Assembly (NCBI RefSeq): GCF_000744815.1
Contig: NZ_JQMQ01000005.1
Location: forward strand, 5,785,801-5,849,800
Direction: 5' to 3'
From: Phaeacidiphilus oryzae TH49
Lineage (GTDB): Bacteria; Actinomycetota; Actinomycetes; Streptomycetales; Streptomycetaceae
DNA: 64,000 bases
Below the pieces are notes generated by a model. That model did not search any database and was not told the DNA's origin. It saw only the letters and a list, made by a program, of their open reading frames with translations. Position numbers and translations under genes: made by a program. Below, one piece after another: positions 9,238 to 19,090 of the stretch (position 1 is its first letter; each line of letters starts with the position of its first letter).

Positions 9238-9388
9238 TCTCCCGGGGCTGCCGTCTCGTCTCCCGGGGCGCGCTCCGTCCCGGAGCCCGTTCCGGACCCC
9301 GCCCCGGATCCCGCTTCGGAGCGCGCCTGGGGCCCCGCCCCGGCCCCCGCCCCCGCTTCGCCGGCCCGCGAAGTCGCGGAGCGGCTCA

Positions 9389-9414
9389 AGGGGCGCGGAG
9401 AACCGCGCGCCCCT
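9389..9414. terminator. GGGGCGCGG-type hairpin between convergent genes
   Basis: An inverted repeat of the widespread Streptomyces intergenic type (GGGGCGCGG, four-base loop, CCGCGCGCCCC with a two-base bulge) between the ends of the MobA-like and IclR genes. Likely bidirectional terminator. Confidence 0.55.
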
Positions 9415-9464
9415 GATGTGCCGCCTCCCGCCCTTCGGGGCGGGCGGGCGGAGCGACCGGGCGG

Positions 9465-10247
9465 TTACTCGCTTGCCGTCAGGGCCTTGCCCAGTCGCGC
9501 CGCGATGTCCCGCATCGTGGGGATCAGCGCGTCCGGCGCGCTCTCCGCCCGCTCCTCGAGCGTGCGGATGCGCGCCTCGGGGCCGGAGATGGAGATCGCC
9601 GTCGGCGTCGGCGCATCCGGCACGTTCACCGCGATGCAGCGCACGCCGATCTCCTGCTCCTGGTCGTCCACGGCGTAGCCGGCCAGCCGGGCGGTGTCCA
9701 ACTGCCCCAGCAGCTCGGTGGGTTGGGTGACCGTGTACGCCGTGTGCGCGGGCAGCTCGGCGCTCCCGACCACCGCCGCCGCGGCGGCCGGCGGCAGCTG
9801 CGCGAGGAGCACCTTGCCCACCGCGGTGCAGTGCGGCGAGACCCGGCGGCCGACCTCGGTGAACATCCGCATGGAGTGCCGGGAGGGCACCTGGCCGACG
9901 TAGACCACCTCGCCCGCCTCCAGCACCGCGAGGTTCGCCGTCTCGCCGGTGGCCTCCATCAGTTCGGCCAGGTAGGGCCGGGCCCAGCTGCCGAGCAGCC
10001 GGCCCGCGCTCTCGCCGAGGCGGATCAGCCGGGGGCCGAGGGAGTACCGCCGGTGCTCGTCCTGGCGGACGTAGCCGTTCTGCGCGAGAGTGCGGATGAG
10101 CCGGTGGATGGTGGGCATGGGCAGACCGGAGGCGTCCGCCAGGTCGGTGAGGGTGCCGGTGCCGTCGGCGTCGGCGAGTACCTCGAGGAGCTGGAGCGCG
10201 CGCTCGACGGACTGCACCCCGCCGCCGCTGGGGCTCTCGCTTGCCAC
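9465..10247 (-). CDS. allR: IclR family regulator, AllR-like
   Basis: A 260-residue IclR-type repressor. It has a winged helix at residues ~10-75 (ADASGLPMPTIHRLIRTL is the recognition region) and the IclR effector-binding domain over the rest, including HCTAVGKVLLAQL. In S. coelicolor an IclR protein called AllR sits near malate synthase and allantoin genes and controls ureide degradation; this gene is divergent from malate synthase in the same way. The shared promoter region holds a TCAAC-N5-GTTGA repeat that recurs upstream of uraD and allantoinase. The AllR assignment is inferred from family and context. Confidence 0.75.
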   Translation of the reverse strand: MASESPSGGGVQSVERALQLLEVLADADGTGTLTDLADASGLPMPTIHRLIRTLAQNGYVRQDEHRRYSLGPRLIRLGESAGRLLGSWARPYLAELMEATGETANLAVLEAGEVVYVGQVPSRHSMRMFTEVGRRVSPHCTAVGKVLLAQLPPAAAAAVVGSAELPAHTAYTVTQPTELLGQLDTARLAGYAVDDQEQEIGVRCIAVNVPDAPTPTAISISGPEARIRTLEERAESAPDALIPTMRDIAARLGKALTASE

Positions 10248-10294
10248 GTCTCCTCCTCGGGGACGCTGAGAGACGGCCGCCGTCCGGCGCCGAC

Positions 10295-10311
10295 CTCAAC
10301 AAAACGTTGAA
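10295..10311. promoter_or_regulatory. TCAAC-N5-GTTGA operator candidate, site A
   Basis: Inverted repeat TCAAC (10296-10300), five-base spacer, GTTGA (10306-10310), in the divergent iclR/malate synthase promoter region. The same arrangement occurs at 28776-28792 and 34576-34592, each in front of an allantoin-pathway gene. Confidence 0.6.
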
Positions 10312-10329
10312 ATTCTGTATCGCGGAAAC
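10312..10329. promoter_or_regulatory. IclR-box-like element, copy 1
   Basis: ATTC-N7-CGGAAAC directly after site A. It shares 10 of 18 positions with an element at 29605-29622 upstream of hyi. The TTC...GAA layout resembles IclR-family boxes. Tentative. Confidence 0.35.
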
Positions 10330-10395
10330 TAGCCTCCACCCTACAGAAGTACCCTGCAGATTGCCCGCCCGTTCGAAGATCCAGGAGCGTTGACC

Positions 10396-12030
<1,635 letters not shown>

Positions 12031-12159
12031 CCGCTCGCGCGTCACTCCACCCACCGGGACCCCCCGGCCCGCCCCCGGCGCAGAAACGCGCACGGGCGCG
12101 GGCCGTCTCGGATATGGCACGATCGCACGATCGCGCACTGGCCGAGAGGGGGGCTCGTG

Positions 12160-12327
12160 ATGGCGTCGGGGTCGGAGCCGGGATCGGGGTCGGACAAGGG
12201 CGAGCGGGGCGCGATCCTCTGGTGCGCGGCCGCTGCGCTGCTCGGCTGCGGCATCAAGCCGACGCTGTACGGCGCCGGCGGCAGCGGCCTGGTGGCGGTC
12301 CTGGCCCGCCTGCGGTCACGCGGATGA
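12160..12327 (+). CDS. Small hydrophobic protein, coupled to the next gene
   Basis: A 55-residue frame starting ATG 12160 (or GTG 12157) after a G-rich ribosome binding site (GAGAGGGGGG). It encodes a Ser/Gly-rich head, then the hydrophobic ILWCAAAALLGCG, and a small basic tail. Its TGA overlaps the ATG of the mycothiol-type enzyme (ATGA), which supports real translation. No family recognised. Confidence 0.45.
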   Translation: MASGSEPGSGSDKGERGAILWCAAAALLGCGIKPTLYGAGGSGLVAVLARLRSRG

Positions 12328-13193
12328 CCGGCGAGCCGGGCGAACCTGACGCCCCCTCTGCTGCTGCCTGGCTGGGCGACCCGATCGACGCGCGGCCGCT
12401 CTTCGGCACGGAACTCGGCTCGCTGCTCAGCATCCTGCGGGGATTGGAGCCCGCCGACTGGCACAGGCCGGCGACCGGCATCTGGACGGTGCACGACGTC
12501 GTCGCCCACCTCCTCGGCGACTTCCGCGGCCGCCTCGGCTGCGACCATCGGGGCGGACCCGCCGACGGCGAGACGATCGCGGCGTTCATCCACCGCACGA
12601 ACCAGGAATGGGTCGAACTGCACGCTGGGGACAGCCCCGCCTCGCTCGTCGAAGCCCTGGCGGACGCGGGCACCCGGCTCAGCCGCCGGTTCGCCGCGGC
12701 AGACCTGTACGCCGACGCCCTGGGAGTGTCATGGGCCGGGGCCGACCCGGCACCGGCGTGGCTCGACATCGCCAGGGAGTTCACCGAGCACTGGACCCAC
12801 CGGCAGCAGATCCGCCACGCCGTCGGCCACCCCACCGACCCGGAGCCGCGCGCCCTGGCGACGGTCCTCGACACCTTCCTCCGGGCCCTGCCGCATACCC
12901 TGCGCGGTACCGAGGCGCCCCCCGGCACCCAGGTCCGCGTGATCGTCGAGGGCCCCGCCGGCGGCACCTGGACGGCGACCGCGACCGAGTCCGCCGGCGT
13001 ACAGAGATGGACACTCGCCCAGCCGTCCACCCGCAGCGGCCCCCCGACGGCCGTCCTCCGCCTGGACGCCGAGACCGCCTGGCGGGCGGCCACCCGACTC
13101 CTCCACCCCACCGAGACCCTGGCCCGCGCCCACGTATGCGGAGACCACCACCTGGCCGAAGCCGTCTGCCGGCTCGTGTCCATCGTCTACTGA
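12324..13193 (+). CDS. Maleylpyruvate isomerase family mycothiol-dependent enzyme
   Basis: A 289-residue protein with an N-terminal DinB/mycothiol-dependent maleylpyruvate isomerase four-helix domain. Candidate metal-binding His residues lie in WTVHDVVAHLLGD and in FTEHWTHRQQIRHAVG, the usual three-His pattern of the family. The C-terminal ~80 residues form an SCP2-like module. Such enzymes transfer or isomerise substrates using mycothiol, the actinobacterial thiol. The start ATG overlaps the upstream small gene. The specific substrate is unknown. Confidence 0.8.
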   Translation: MTGEPGEPDAPSAAAWLGDPIDARPLFGTELGSLLSILRGLEPADWHRPATGIWTVHDVVAHLLGDFRGRLGCDHRGGPADGETIAAFIHRTNQEWVELHAGDSPASLVEALADAGTRLSRRFAAADLYADALGVSWAGADPAPAWLDIAREFTEHWTHRQQIRHAVGHPTDPEPRALATVLDTFLRALPHTLRGTEAPPGTQVRVIVEGPAGGTWTATATESAGVQRWTLAQPSTRSGPPTAVLRLDAETAWRAATRLLHPTETLARAHVCGDHHLAEAVCRLVSIVY

Positions 13194-13252
13194 CGAGGGC
13201 CGCGAGTGGCCAACTTGACTGTCATACCCGGAAGTTGCATCTGCGCAGAACC

Positions 13253-13281
13253 TTGACGCACCGTCATCGGATCTTTACTGT
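13253..13281 (+). promoter_or_regulatory. Sigma70-like promoter for the GH59 gene
   Basis: TTGACG (13253-13258), 17 bases, TACTGT (13276-13281), about 60 bp upstream of the GH59 start. Reasonable match to a housekeeping actinobacterial promoter; not tested. Confidence 0.35.
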
Positions 13282-13341
13282 CGCGTTCTGGTTGTTTGAG
13301 TTCGGGTTTGTCGCTCCGCCGAGACGAAGGGTGGCACCCTC

Positions 13342-15813
13342 ATGCGGGACGCCGTTCGCAACACCAGAACCCTGGCGGCGCTGGCCGCCGTTCTCGCGCT
13401 GGTCCTCGGGGCCTTCTGGGCGCAGCAGTCGCCCGCGCGGGCCGTTTCCGCGACCACGAGTGGGACTACCAGTACGGCGGTGAATGTCGACGGCGGCTCC
13501 GCGGCCCGGATCTTCGACGGGATCGGGGCGATCAGCGGTGGCGGCGGCAACTCCCGCCTGCTGATCGACTATCCGGAGCCGCAGCGCAGCCAGATCCTCG
13601 ACTACCTCTTCAAGCCCGGCTACGGCGCCGCGCTGCAGATCCTGAAGGTCGAGATCGGCGGCGACACCAACTCCACGGACGGCTCCGAGTCCAGCTATCA
13701 GCACACCCAGGGCAGCGTGAACTGCGACACCGGCTACGAGTGGTGGCTGATGGAGCAGGCGAAGCTGCGCAACCCGCACATCAAGCTGTACGGCCTGGCC
13801 TGGGGCGCCCCCGGCTGGACCAGTGAGGGCAAGGGCGACGACTTCTTCACCACCACCGGGGTGAACTACCTGATGGGCTGGCTGGGTTGCGCCCGCCACC
13901 ACGGCCTGAACATCGACTACCTCGGCGGCTGGAACGAGCGCGGCTACGACAAGTCCTTCTACGAGCAGCTGCACTCCGCGCTGCCGGCACACGGCTTCAC
14001 CCACACCCAGGTGGTCGGCGCCGACTCCGGCTGGGACGTGGCCACGGCCATGCAGGCCGACCCGGCGTTCAAGAACTCCATCGACATCGTCGGCACCCAC
14101 TACCCGTGCAACTACATGTCCGCGATGACCAGCTGCTCCACCACCCCGGACGCGCTGGCCACCGGCAAGCAGCTGTGGGCGAGCGAGAACGGCTCGGAGG
14201 ACCTGAACACCGGCGGGGCGCCGATGGCCCGGGCGATCAACCGCGGCTACCTGGACGCCAAGATGTCGGCGTACATCAACTGGCCGCTGATCGCCGCGAT
14301 CTACCCCAACCTCCCGTACAACACCATGGGGCTGATGACCGCGACCCAGCCCTGGTCCGGCAACTACACGGTGGGCAAGTCGCTCTGGTCCGCCGCGCAG
14401 ACCACCCAGTTCACCGAGCCGGGCTGGCAGTACCTGGACAGCGGCAGCGGCTACCTCGGCGGCGACCGCGCCAACGGCAGCTACGTCAGCTACCGCTCGC
14501 CGGACAGGCGGAACTGGTCCACGGTGCTGGAGACGCTGGACGCGACGGCCGCGCAGACCGCCACGTTCAAGGTCTCTGGCGGGCTGCCCGGCGGCCGGCT
14601 GCACGTGTGGGCGAGCGACTTCGGCTCCAACAGCCAGAGCGACTACATGGTGCGGCAGCCGGACCTGACGGCCGGCTCGGACGGGACGTACACCCTCACC
14701 CTTCAGCCCGACCACGTCTACACGGTCACGACCGAGACCGGCGGCGGCGCCGGGACGGCCGCCTCGCCCGCACGCGGCACGATGAAGCTCCCGTACGCGG
14801 ACAGCTTCGCCGAGGTGCCGGTGGGCCGGCAGGCCCGGCTGCTCAGCGACCAGCAGGGCGCCTTCGAGTCGGTGAAGTGCGACGGCGGCCGCAGCGGCGA
14901 CTGCCTGCGGCAGATGGACACTCAGCTGCCGGTCACCTGGGACGGCGCCTCGGACCCGTACTCCACGCTGGGCGACCTCGGGTGGACCGACTACACCGTG
15001 TCGGTGGACACCCGGCTGACGCAGACGAGCGGGGCCGTGCAGTTGCTCGGGCGGGTCGGCGAGCAGCAGGGCTTCAGCCCGGCCGGGATCGACGCCTACT
15101 ACCTTCAGCTGGCGCACGACGGCTCGTGGTCGGTGCTGAAGAACACCACCTCGCACACCGTCACCACGCTGGCCTCCGGCACGGATGCCGCGGCGGCGGG
15201 CGACGGCTGGCACCGGCTCTCGCTGGCCTTCGCCGGGGACGCGATCACCGCCTCGATCGACGGGGCGAAGGTGGCCTCGGTCACCGACTCCTCGTACGAG
15301 TCGGGGCAGGTCGGGATCGGGACCTCCGGCTACGTCCAGGGCGAGTTCAGCCGGCTGAGCATCACGCCCGGGGCCGGACAGCCGGCCTGGTCCGGCACCT
15401 ACAAGCTGGTGAACCGGAACAGCGGCAAGGTGCTCGACGTGGCGAACCAGAACACCGCCGACGGCTCACCGGTCGACCAGTGGACGGACAACTCAGGGGC
15501 GAACCAGCAGTGGCAGGTCACCGCGGTCGGCGACGGCTACTACCGGCTGGTCGGCGTGCAGAGCGGCAAGCCGCTTGAGGTCCCGTCCGCCAATCCGAAC
15601 GAGGGCACCCAGCTGGACGTCTCCACCGGTTCGGGGCCGGCCGCCGAGTGGCGGATCGTGCCCTCGGGGTCCGGCTACGCCACCCTCGAGAACCGGGCCA
15701 CTGGGATGATGGTGGACGTCAACGGCCAGTCCACCTCGGACGGCGCCAAGGTGATCGAGTGGCCGCAGAACGGCGGCGCCAACCAGCAGTGGCAGCTGGT
15801 GAGCACGGGCTGA
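13342..15813 (+). CDS. Secreted GH59 galactocerebrosidase-like glycosidase with C-terminal ricin-type lectin domain
   Basis: An 823-residue secreted enzyme. Residues 1-36 are a signal peptide ending in SPARA. The GH59 hallmark FDGIGAISGGGGNSRLL follows at about residue 57. The likely acid/base Glu199 is in GGWNERG and the likely nucleophile Glu282 in ASENGS, matching the two catalytic glutamates of galactocerebrosidases. Residues ~490-685 look like a concanavalin-type laminin-G/GH59 C-terminal domain, and ~690-823 form a ricin-type beta-trefoil with QQWQ repeats. The expected activity is release of beta-galactose from galactolipids or galactans. It stands alone, behind its own promoter. Confidence 0.88.
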   Translation: MRDAVRNTRTLAALAAVLALVLGAFWAQQSPARAVSATTSGTTSTAVNVDGGSAARIFDGIGAISGGGGNSRLLIDYPEPQRSQILDYLFKPGYGAALQILKVEIGGDTNSTDGSESSYQHTQGSVNCDTGYEWWLMEQAKLRNPHIKLYGLAWGAPGWTSEGKGDDFFTTTGVNYLMGWLGCARHHGLNIDYLGGWNERGYDKSFYEQLHSALPAHGFTHTQVVGADSGWDVATAMQADPAFKNSIDIVGTHYPCNYMSAMTSCSTTPDALATGKQLWASENGSEDLNTGGAPMARAINRGYLDAKMSAYINWPLIAAIYPNLPYNTMGLMTATQPWSGNYTVGKSLWSAAQTTQFTEPGWQYLDSGSGYLGGDRANGSYVSYRSPDRRNWSTVLETLDATAAQTATFKVSGGLPGGRLHVWASDFGSNSQSDYMVRQPDLTAGSDGTYTLTLQPDHVYTVTTETGGGAGTAASPARGTMKLPYADSFAEVPVGRQARLLSDQQGAFESVKCDGGRSGDCLRQMDTQLPVTWDGASDPYSTLGDLGWTDYTVSVDTRLTQTSGAVQLLGRVGEQQGFSPAGIDAYYLQLAHDGSWSVLKNTTSHTVTTLASGTDAAAAGDGWHRLSLAFAGDAITASIDGAKVASVTDSSYESGQVGIGTSGYVQGEFSRLSITPGAGQPAWSGTYKLVNRNSGKVLDVANQNTADGSPVDQWTDNSGANQQWQVTAVGDGYYRLVGVQSGKPLEVPSANPNEGTQLDVSTGSGPAAEWRIVPSGSGYATLENRATGMMVDVNGQSTSDGAKVIEWPQNGGANQQWQLVSTG

Positions 15814-15869
15814 CGCCGCCTGTGTGATCCGCGCCGCTCCCCGAGCGCCCGGTCCGCCGTACTTCCCCC

Positions 15870-15944
15870 TCAGCGGCAGACCGGGCGCTTGCCGTGGTTC
15901 GCCTTCCGCCGGCGCCACTTGCGCTTGCGTGTCCGCTTCGACAT
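15870..15944 (-). CDS. Ribosomal protein bL37-like 24-residue protein
   Basis: A 24-residue, extremely basic peptide beginning MSKRTRKRKWRRRKANHGKR. The KANHGKRP ending is the signature of the tiny actinobacterial large-subunit protein bL37 first seen in mycobacterial ribosome structures. Start is the ATG at 15944; a longer in-frame version to 16088 looks non-coding. It is too short for routine gene calling. It stands between the GH59 gene and the NmrA-like gene. Confidence 0.65.
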   Translation of the reverse strand: MSKRTRKRKWRRRKANHGKRPVCR

Positions 15945-16059
15945 GGAGCCATCATGCGCCGCGGGGGCGGGCTTGCCCAGATGTGCTGCGGGCCGCCGCC
16001 CGGGGGTGTCTCCGCGCCACTGGTCTTGCCTCTCGCTATGCCTTTGGTCATGCCTCTGG

Positions 16060-16920
16060 CTATGCGGCCCAGGCGCGCTCCAGCTCACTGCGGAAGGAGG
16101 CCGGCTCCCGGCCGATCAGCCGGGCCAGGGTGGGGTCGACAGCGGTGAACTCGCCGTTCCGGGCCGCGACGAAGATGCTCAGCATCAGGTCGGCGATCGG
16201 GGCCGGGGCGCCGTGCGCCAGCGCCTGCTCGCGGAAGGCCTCGTCGGCGACGACGGTGCGGGTGAAGGGGCGCCCGGTGGCCTGGGACGCGAGCTCGGCG
16301 ACGGCCTCGAAGTCCAGCGCCGCCGGTGCGGTGAGCGGCGGGGTCGGTCCCTCGAAGCGGGCCTCTCCGGCCAGGATCGCCGCGGTGGCCTCGGCGAGGT
16401 CGTCGTGGCCGGTCCAGGCGACGGGGCCGTCGGCGGGGAGGGCTATGTCCCCGGTGTGCCGGGCGGCCTCCAGGAACTGCAGGGCGCTGGCGGCGTAGAA
16501 GCCGTTGCGCAGCGCGGTCCAGGGCAGGCCGGTGGCGCGCAGCAGATCCTCGGTCTCGGCGTGGTCGCGGCAGGCCTGGAAGTGGGCGTCGTGGGCGGCG
16601 CCCATCTGGCTGGTGTAGAGGATGCGGCCTGCCCCGGCCCGTACGGCGGCGTCGATGGCGGCGCGGTGGCCGTCGACGCACTCCGCGCCGGTGCGGTCCA
16701 GGGAGACGAGGAGCAGCTGCTCGGCGTCCGCGAAGGAGTGGGCGAGCGAGGCGGGGTCGTCGAAGCTGCCCTGCCGGACGCGGACGCCGCGGTCGGCGAG
16801 GGCCTGGGCCTTGCGGGGGTCGCGGACGCTGACGCCGACGCGGTCGGCGGGGACGCGCAGCAGAAGGCGTTCGACGATGCGGCGGCCGAGCTTTCCGGTG
16901 GCTCCGGTCACGATGATCAT
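16060..16920 (-). CDS. NmrA/QOR2-like NAD(P)-binding oxidoreductase
   Basis: A 286-residue atypical short-chain reductase. The nucleotide-binding GATGKLGRR is at residues 6-14 from the chosen start, with the NmrA-type YTSQMGA and LRNGFY segments later, as in quinone-responsive QOR2 proteins. The start is ATG 16920, preceded by GGGAG at ideal spacing; a GTG 39 bases upstream is poorer. It is divergent from a TetR regulator and two inverted repeats lie between them, so the pair is probably a self-contained stress or quinone response unit. Confidence 0.85.
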   Translation of the reverse strand: MIIVTGATGKLGRRIVERLLLRVPADRVGVSVRDPRKAQALADRGVRVRQGSFDDPASLAHSFADAEQLLLVSLDRTGAECVDGHRAAIDAAVRAGAGRILYTSQMGAAHDAHFQACRDHAETEDLLRATGLPWTALRNGFYAASALQFLEAARHTGDIALPADGPVAWTGHDDLAEATAAILAGEARFEGPTPPLTAPAALDFEAVAELASQATGRPFTRTVVADEAFREQALAHGAPAPIADLMLSIFVAARNGEFTAVDPTLARLIGREPASFRSELERAWAA

Positions 16921-16943
16921 GGGTTCTCCCGATGCTGTTTCCA

Positions 16944-17004
16944 GTGGAATCATCTCCACGATAACACCGGAAATATCGATGGAAGCAAATCTCCGATACC
17001 ATCG
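16944..17004. promoter_or_regulatory. Two inverted repeats between the NmrA-like and TetR genes
   Basis: GTGGA-N6-TCCAC at 16944-16959, and CGATGG (16977-16982) paired with CCATCG (16999-17004). They lie in the divergent promoter and are candidate TetR operators. Confidence 0.45.
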
Positions 17005-17009
17005 GTTCC

Positions 17010-17885
17010 ATGACTCCCCGCGAAACCGCCGACAGCCCCCGCCGCCGCATCGTCGAGGCCGCCGTGGAGCTGCTGGAGAAGGGCGGCCCCGAGGCGGTGA
17101 GCACCCGCGCCGTCGCCGCGGCCGCGGGGATGCAGCCGCCCGCGATCTACCGCCTCTTCGGGGACAAGGAAGGGCTTCTGGAGGCCGTCGCCGAGCACGG
17201 CTACGCGCAGTTCCTGGAGAGCAAGCGCGCGCAGCTGGATCCCGCGCCCGAGGATCCGGTGGAGGAGCTGCGCCGCGGCTGGGACCTGGTGGTCGGGTTC
17301 GGGGTCGCCCGCCCGGAGCTGTTCGCGGTGATGAACCGGGCCGCCGGCCGCGGATCGGACGCGGCGCACCGCGCCGGCCTGGAGATCCTCCACGGCCGGG
17401 TGCGCCGGCTGGCGGCCGGCGGGTGGCTGCGGGTGAGCGAGGAGCTGGCCGCCCAGATCATCCAGGCGACCGGCCAGGGCGCGGTCACCACCTGGCACGC
17501 GACCCCCGCGGACCTCCGCGATCCGGCGCTGCTGACCGTCCTGCGGGAGTCCATGGTCGCGGCCGTGACCCGGGCCGAGCCGGCGCTGCCGGCCGCGGAG
17601 TCGGGCGTGGCGGCGGCGGCTCGCGCGCTGCGCGCGGCGCTCTCCGGCGATGACTCGCTTTCCGGCGACGGCGCGCGCTCCGGCGACCGCGCGCCCTCCG
17701 GCGACGACGATGCGGCCTTCCCCGCCGGCCGCGCCCCCGCCGGCCGCGCCCCCGGCGGCGTCGCAGGCGGCGGCGTCACAGCCAGCCGCGCCCCCGGCGT
17801 CCTGAGCGACGCCGAGCTGCGGCTGCTGCGCGAGTGGCTGGCGCGCCTGGCCGGGGACGCGGGCGCGGGCGCGCCGTCGTCCTGA
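17010..17885 (+). CDS. TetR family regulator
   Basis: A 291-residue TetR-type repressor with the usual N-terminal helix-turn-helix (STRAVAAAAGMQPPAIYRLFGDK, about residues 30-54) and a ligand domain to ~residue 195. The C-terminus is unusually extended: about 60 residues of Ser/Gly/Asp- and Ala/Pro/Gly-rich repeats (SGDD, RAPAGRAPGG) and then a short helix. It likely controls the divergent NmrA-like oxidoreductase. Confidence 0.85.
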   Translation: MTPRETADSPRRRIVEAAVELLEKGGPEAVSTRAVAAAAGMQPPAIYRLFGDKEGLLEAVAEHGYAQFLESKRAQLDPAPEDPVEELRRGWDLVVGFGVARPELFAVMNRAAGRGSDAAHRAGLEILHGRVRRLAAGGWLRVSEELAAQIIQATGQGAVTTWHATPADLRDPALLTVLRESMVAAVTRAEPALPAAESGVAAAARALRAALSGDDSLSGDGARSGDRAPSGDDDAAFPAGRAPAGRAPGGVAGGGVTASRAPGVLSDAELRLLREWLARLAGDAGAGAPSS

Positions 17886-17998
17886 CCGCCCGTCAGGCGT
17901 CTTGACCTCGCAGGTGCTCGCCGCCGCTTCCCGGCCGGAGTAGCGTCGTTGGCCTGGTTCCGGAGGTGGCAGGAGCATCGCCGGGGGAGGGGGAGCTG

Positions 17999-18469
17999 AT
18001 GTCTTTCGAGACTCCGAAGGGCACCCGGGGCGGCCGGGGTTCGACCGGGCCGGGGGTCCGGGCGCTGAAGGGTTCGATGGTCCGCTGGCACCGGCGGACC
18101 GGATACAAGCTGATGGGGATGGATCTGGTGATCCTGACCACCATCGGCGCCAAGTCCGGTCGGCGCAGGGAGAATCCGGTCGCCTGGACGGCGGACGGGG
18201 AGGACGCCTGGCTGGTGGTCGCCTCCGCGGCCGGCTCCCGCCACAACCCCGCCTGGTTCCACAACATCGCCGCCCATCCGGACCAGGTGTGGGCCGAGTT
18301 CAAGCACCGCAGGCTGCGCGTCATACCGGAGCAGCTGCACGGCGAGCGGCGGGCGGAGGCCTGGGCGCGGCTGGTGGAGAGGTTCCCGAGGTACGCCGAG
18401 TACCAGCGGAAGACCGACCGCGAGGTGCCGGTCATCCGGCTGACCCCGGCACCGGAGAACCATACCTAA
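17999..18469 (+). CDS. F420-dependent nitroreductase-family (DDN-like) oxidoreductase
   Basis: A 156-residue deazaflavin-dependent oxidoreductase of the DDN type. The family features LTTIGAKSGRRRENPV, AWLVVASAAGSRHNPAWFHN and the following DQVW stretch are all present. These enzymes use F420H2 to reduce quinones or nitro compounds. ATG 17999 was chosen because GGGGGAGGGGGAG lies just upstream; an in-frame start at 17966 has none. Its TAA stop overlaps the first palindrome of the MarR system, so expression of the two may interfere. Confidence 0.85.
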   Translation: MSFETPKGTRGGRGSTGPGVRALKGSMVRWHRRTGYKLMGMDLVILTTIGAKSGRRRENPVAWTADGEDAWLVVASAAGSRHNPAWFHNIAAHPDQVWAEFKHRRLRVIPEQLHGERRAEAWARLVERFPRYAEYQRKTDREVPVIRLTPAPENHT

Positions 18470-18478
18470 GGAACCTTA
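18467..18478. promoter_or_regulatory. MarR operator candidate, copy 1
   Basis: Perfect 12-bp palindrome TAAGGAACCTTA, about 50 bp upstream of the MarR gene. It is embedded in a longer repeat, CCTAAG (18465-18470) with CTTAGG (18479-18484). A near-identical copy is at 19042-19053. Confidence 0.65.
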
Positions 18479-18527
18479 CTTAGGCCACCCTGGCAAGCGC
18501 GCCGGACCCGCTGGTTACCCTCATGTC

Positions 18528-18956
18528 ATGACTCGTACCAACGGACGCCGGGTCCGGGACGGCGACGCCTGGCGGGCCGGTGCGCTGCTGCGTCCCGTGC
18601 ACCAGCGGATGCACCGGACGATCGACCTCGCGCTCGCCCCGCTGGGCACGTCCATGTCCCAGTACGTGGTGCTGCTCGCGGTGGAGGAGGCCAAGGGCGC
18701 CTCGGCGCACGAACTCGCCGTGCGGACGTACCAGACCGACCAGTCGATCGGTGCGCTGCTGCGCAGGCTGGTCGAGTCCGGCCTGGTGGAGCGGGACGCC
18801 GGGCCCGGCCGCATCCACCGCCACCGGCTCAGCGAGGCGGGGCGGCGGCTGGTCGAGCGCTGCGAGGAGCCGGTCCGCACCGCCCTGGAGTCCGAGTTCG
18901 CCGCGCTCGAGGCGGCGGAGGTGCGCCAACTGCGGGCGCTGCTGGAGAAGTTGTAG
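18528..18956 (+). CDS. MarR family regulator
   Basis: A 142-residue MarR-type repressor with the winged helix over residues ~60-105 (AHELAVRTYQTDQSIGALLRRL, then the DAGPGRIHRHRL wing). It lies between two near-identical TAAGGNACCTTA palindromes, one before its own start and one at the start of the molybdenum hydroxylase operon. It is therefore very likely autoregulated and the local controller of that operon. The ligand is unknown, presumably the hydroxylase substrate. Confidence 0.85.
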   Translation: MTRTNGRRVRDGDAWRAGALLRPVHQRMHRTIDLALAPLGTSMSQYVVLLAVEEAKGASAHELAVRTYQTDQSIGALLRRLVESGLVERDAGPGRIHRHRLSEAGRRLVERCEEPVRTALESEFAALEAAEVRQLRALLEKL

Positions 18957-19011
18957 GCCGGCGGCGACCCGCGGTACGGGGCGGCGGCGGGGGCCGGTTT
19001 CGCGGCCGGGG

Positions 19012-19040
19012 TTGACAGCGGGGCGGGCTGGGGGTTTCTT
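19012..19040 (+). promoter_or_regulatory. Promoter of the molybdenum hydroxylase operon
   Basis: TTGACA (19012-19017), 17 bases, TTTCTT (19035-19040). The MarR palindrome starts two bases later, over the expected transcription start, the classical place for repression. Confidence 0.5.
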
Positions 19041-19041
19041 C

Positions 19042-19053
19042 TAAGGCACCTTA
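19042..19053. promoter_or_regulatory. MarR operator candidate, copy 2
   Basis: TAAGGCACCTTA, differing from copy 1 at a single central base, 38 bp upstream of the FAD-subunit start. Confidence 0.65.
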
Positions 19054-19090
19054 TATTTCAGCCCTTAGCTACCGGGTGGTGGTTCCTGCT

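Noticed and set aside
15870-16088. 72-codon version of the bL37-like gene
   Set aside because: The extra 48 residues are a low-complexity His/Arg/Gln run and the true signature begins at the ATG at 15944.
16085-17104. 339-codon minus-strand frame over the NmrA-like gene
   Set aside because: Arg/Pro-rich shadow frame in conflict with the well-supported NmrA-like and TetR genes.
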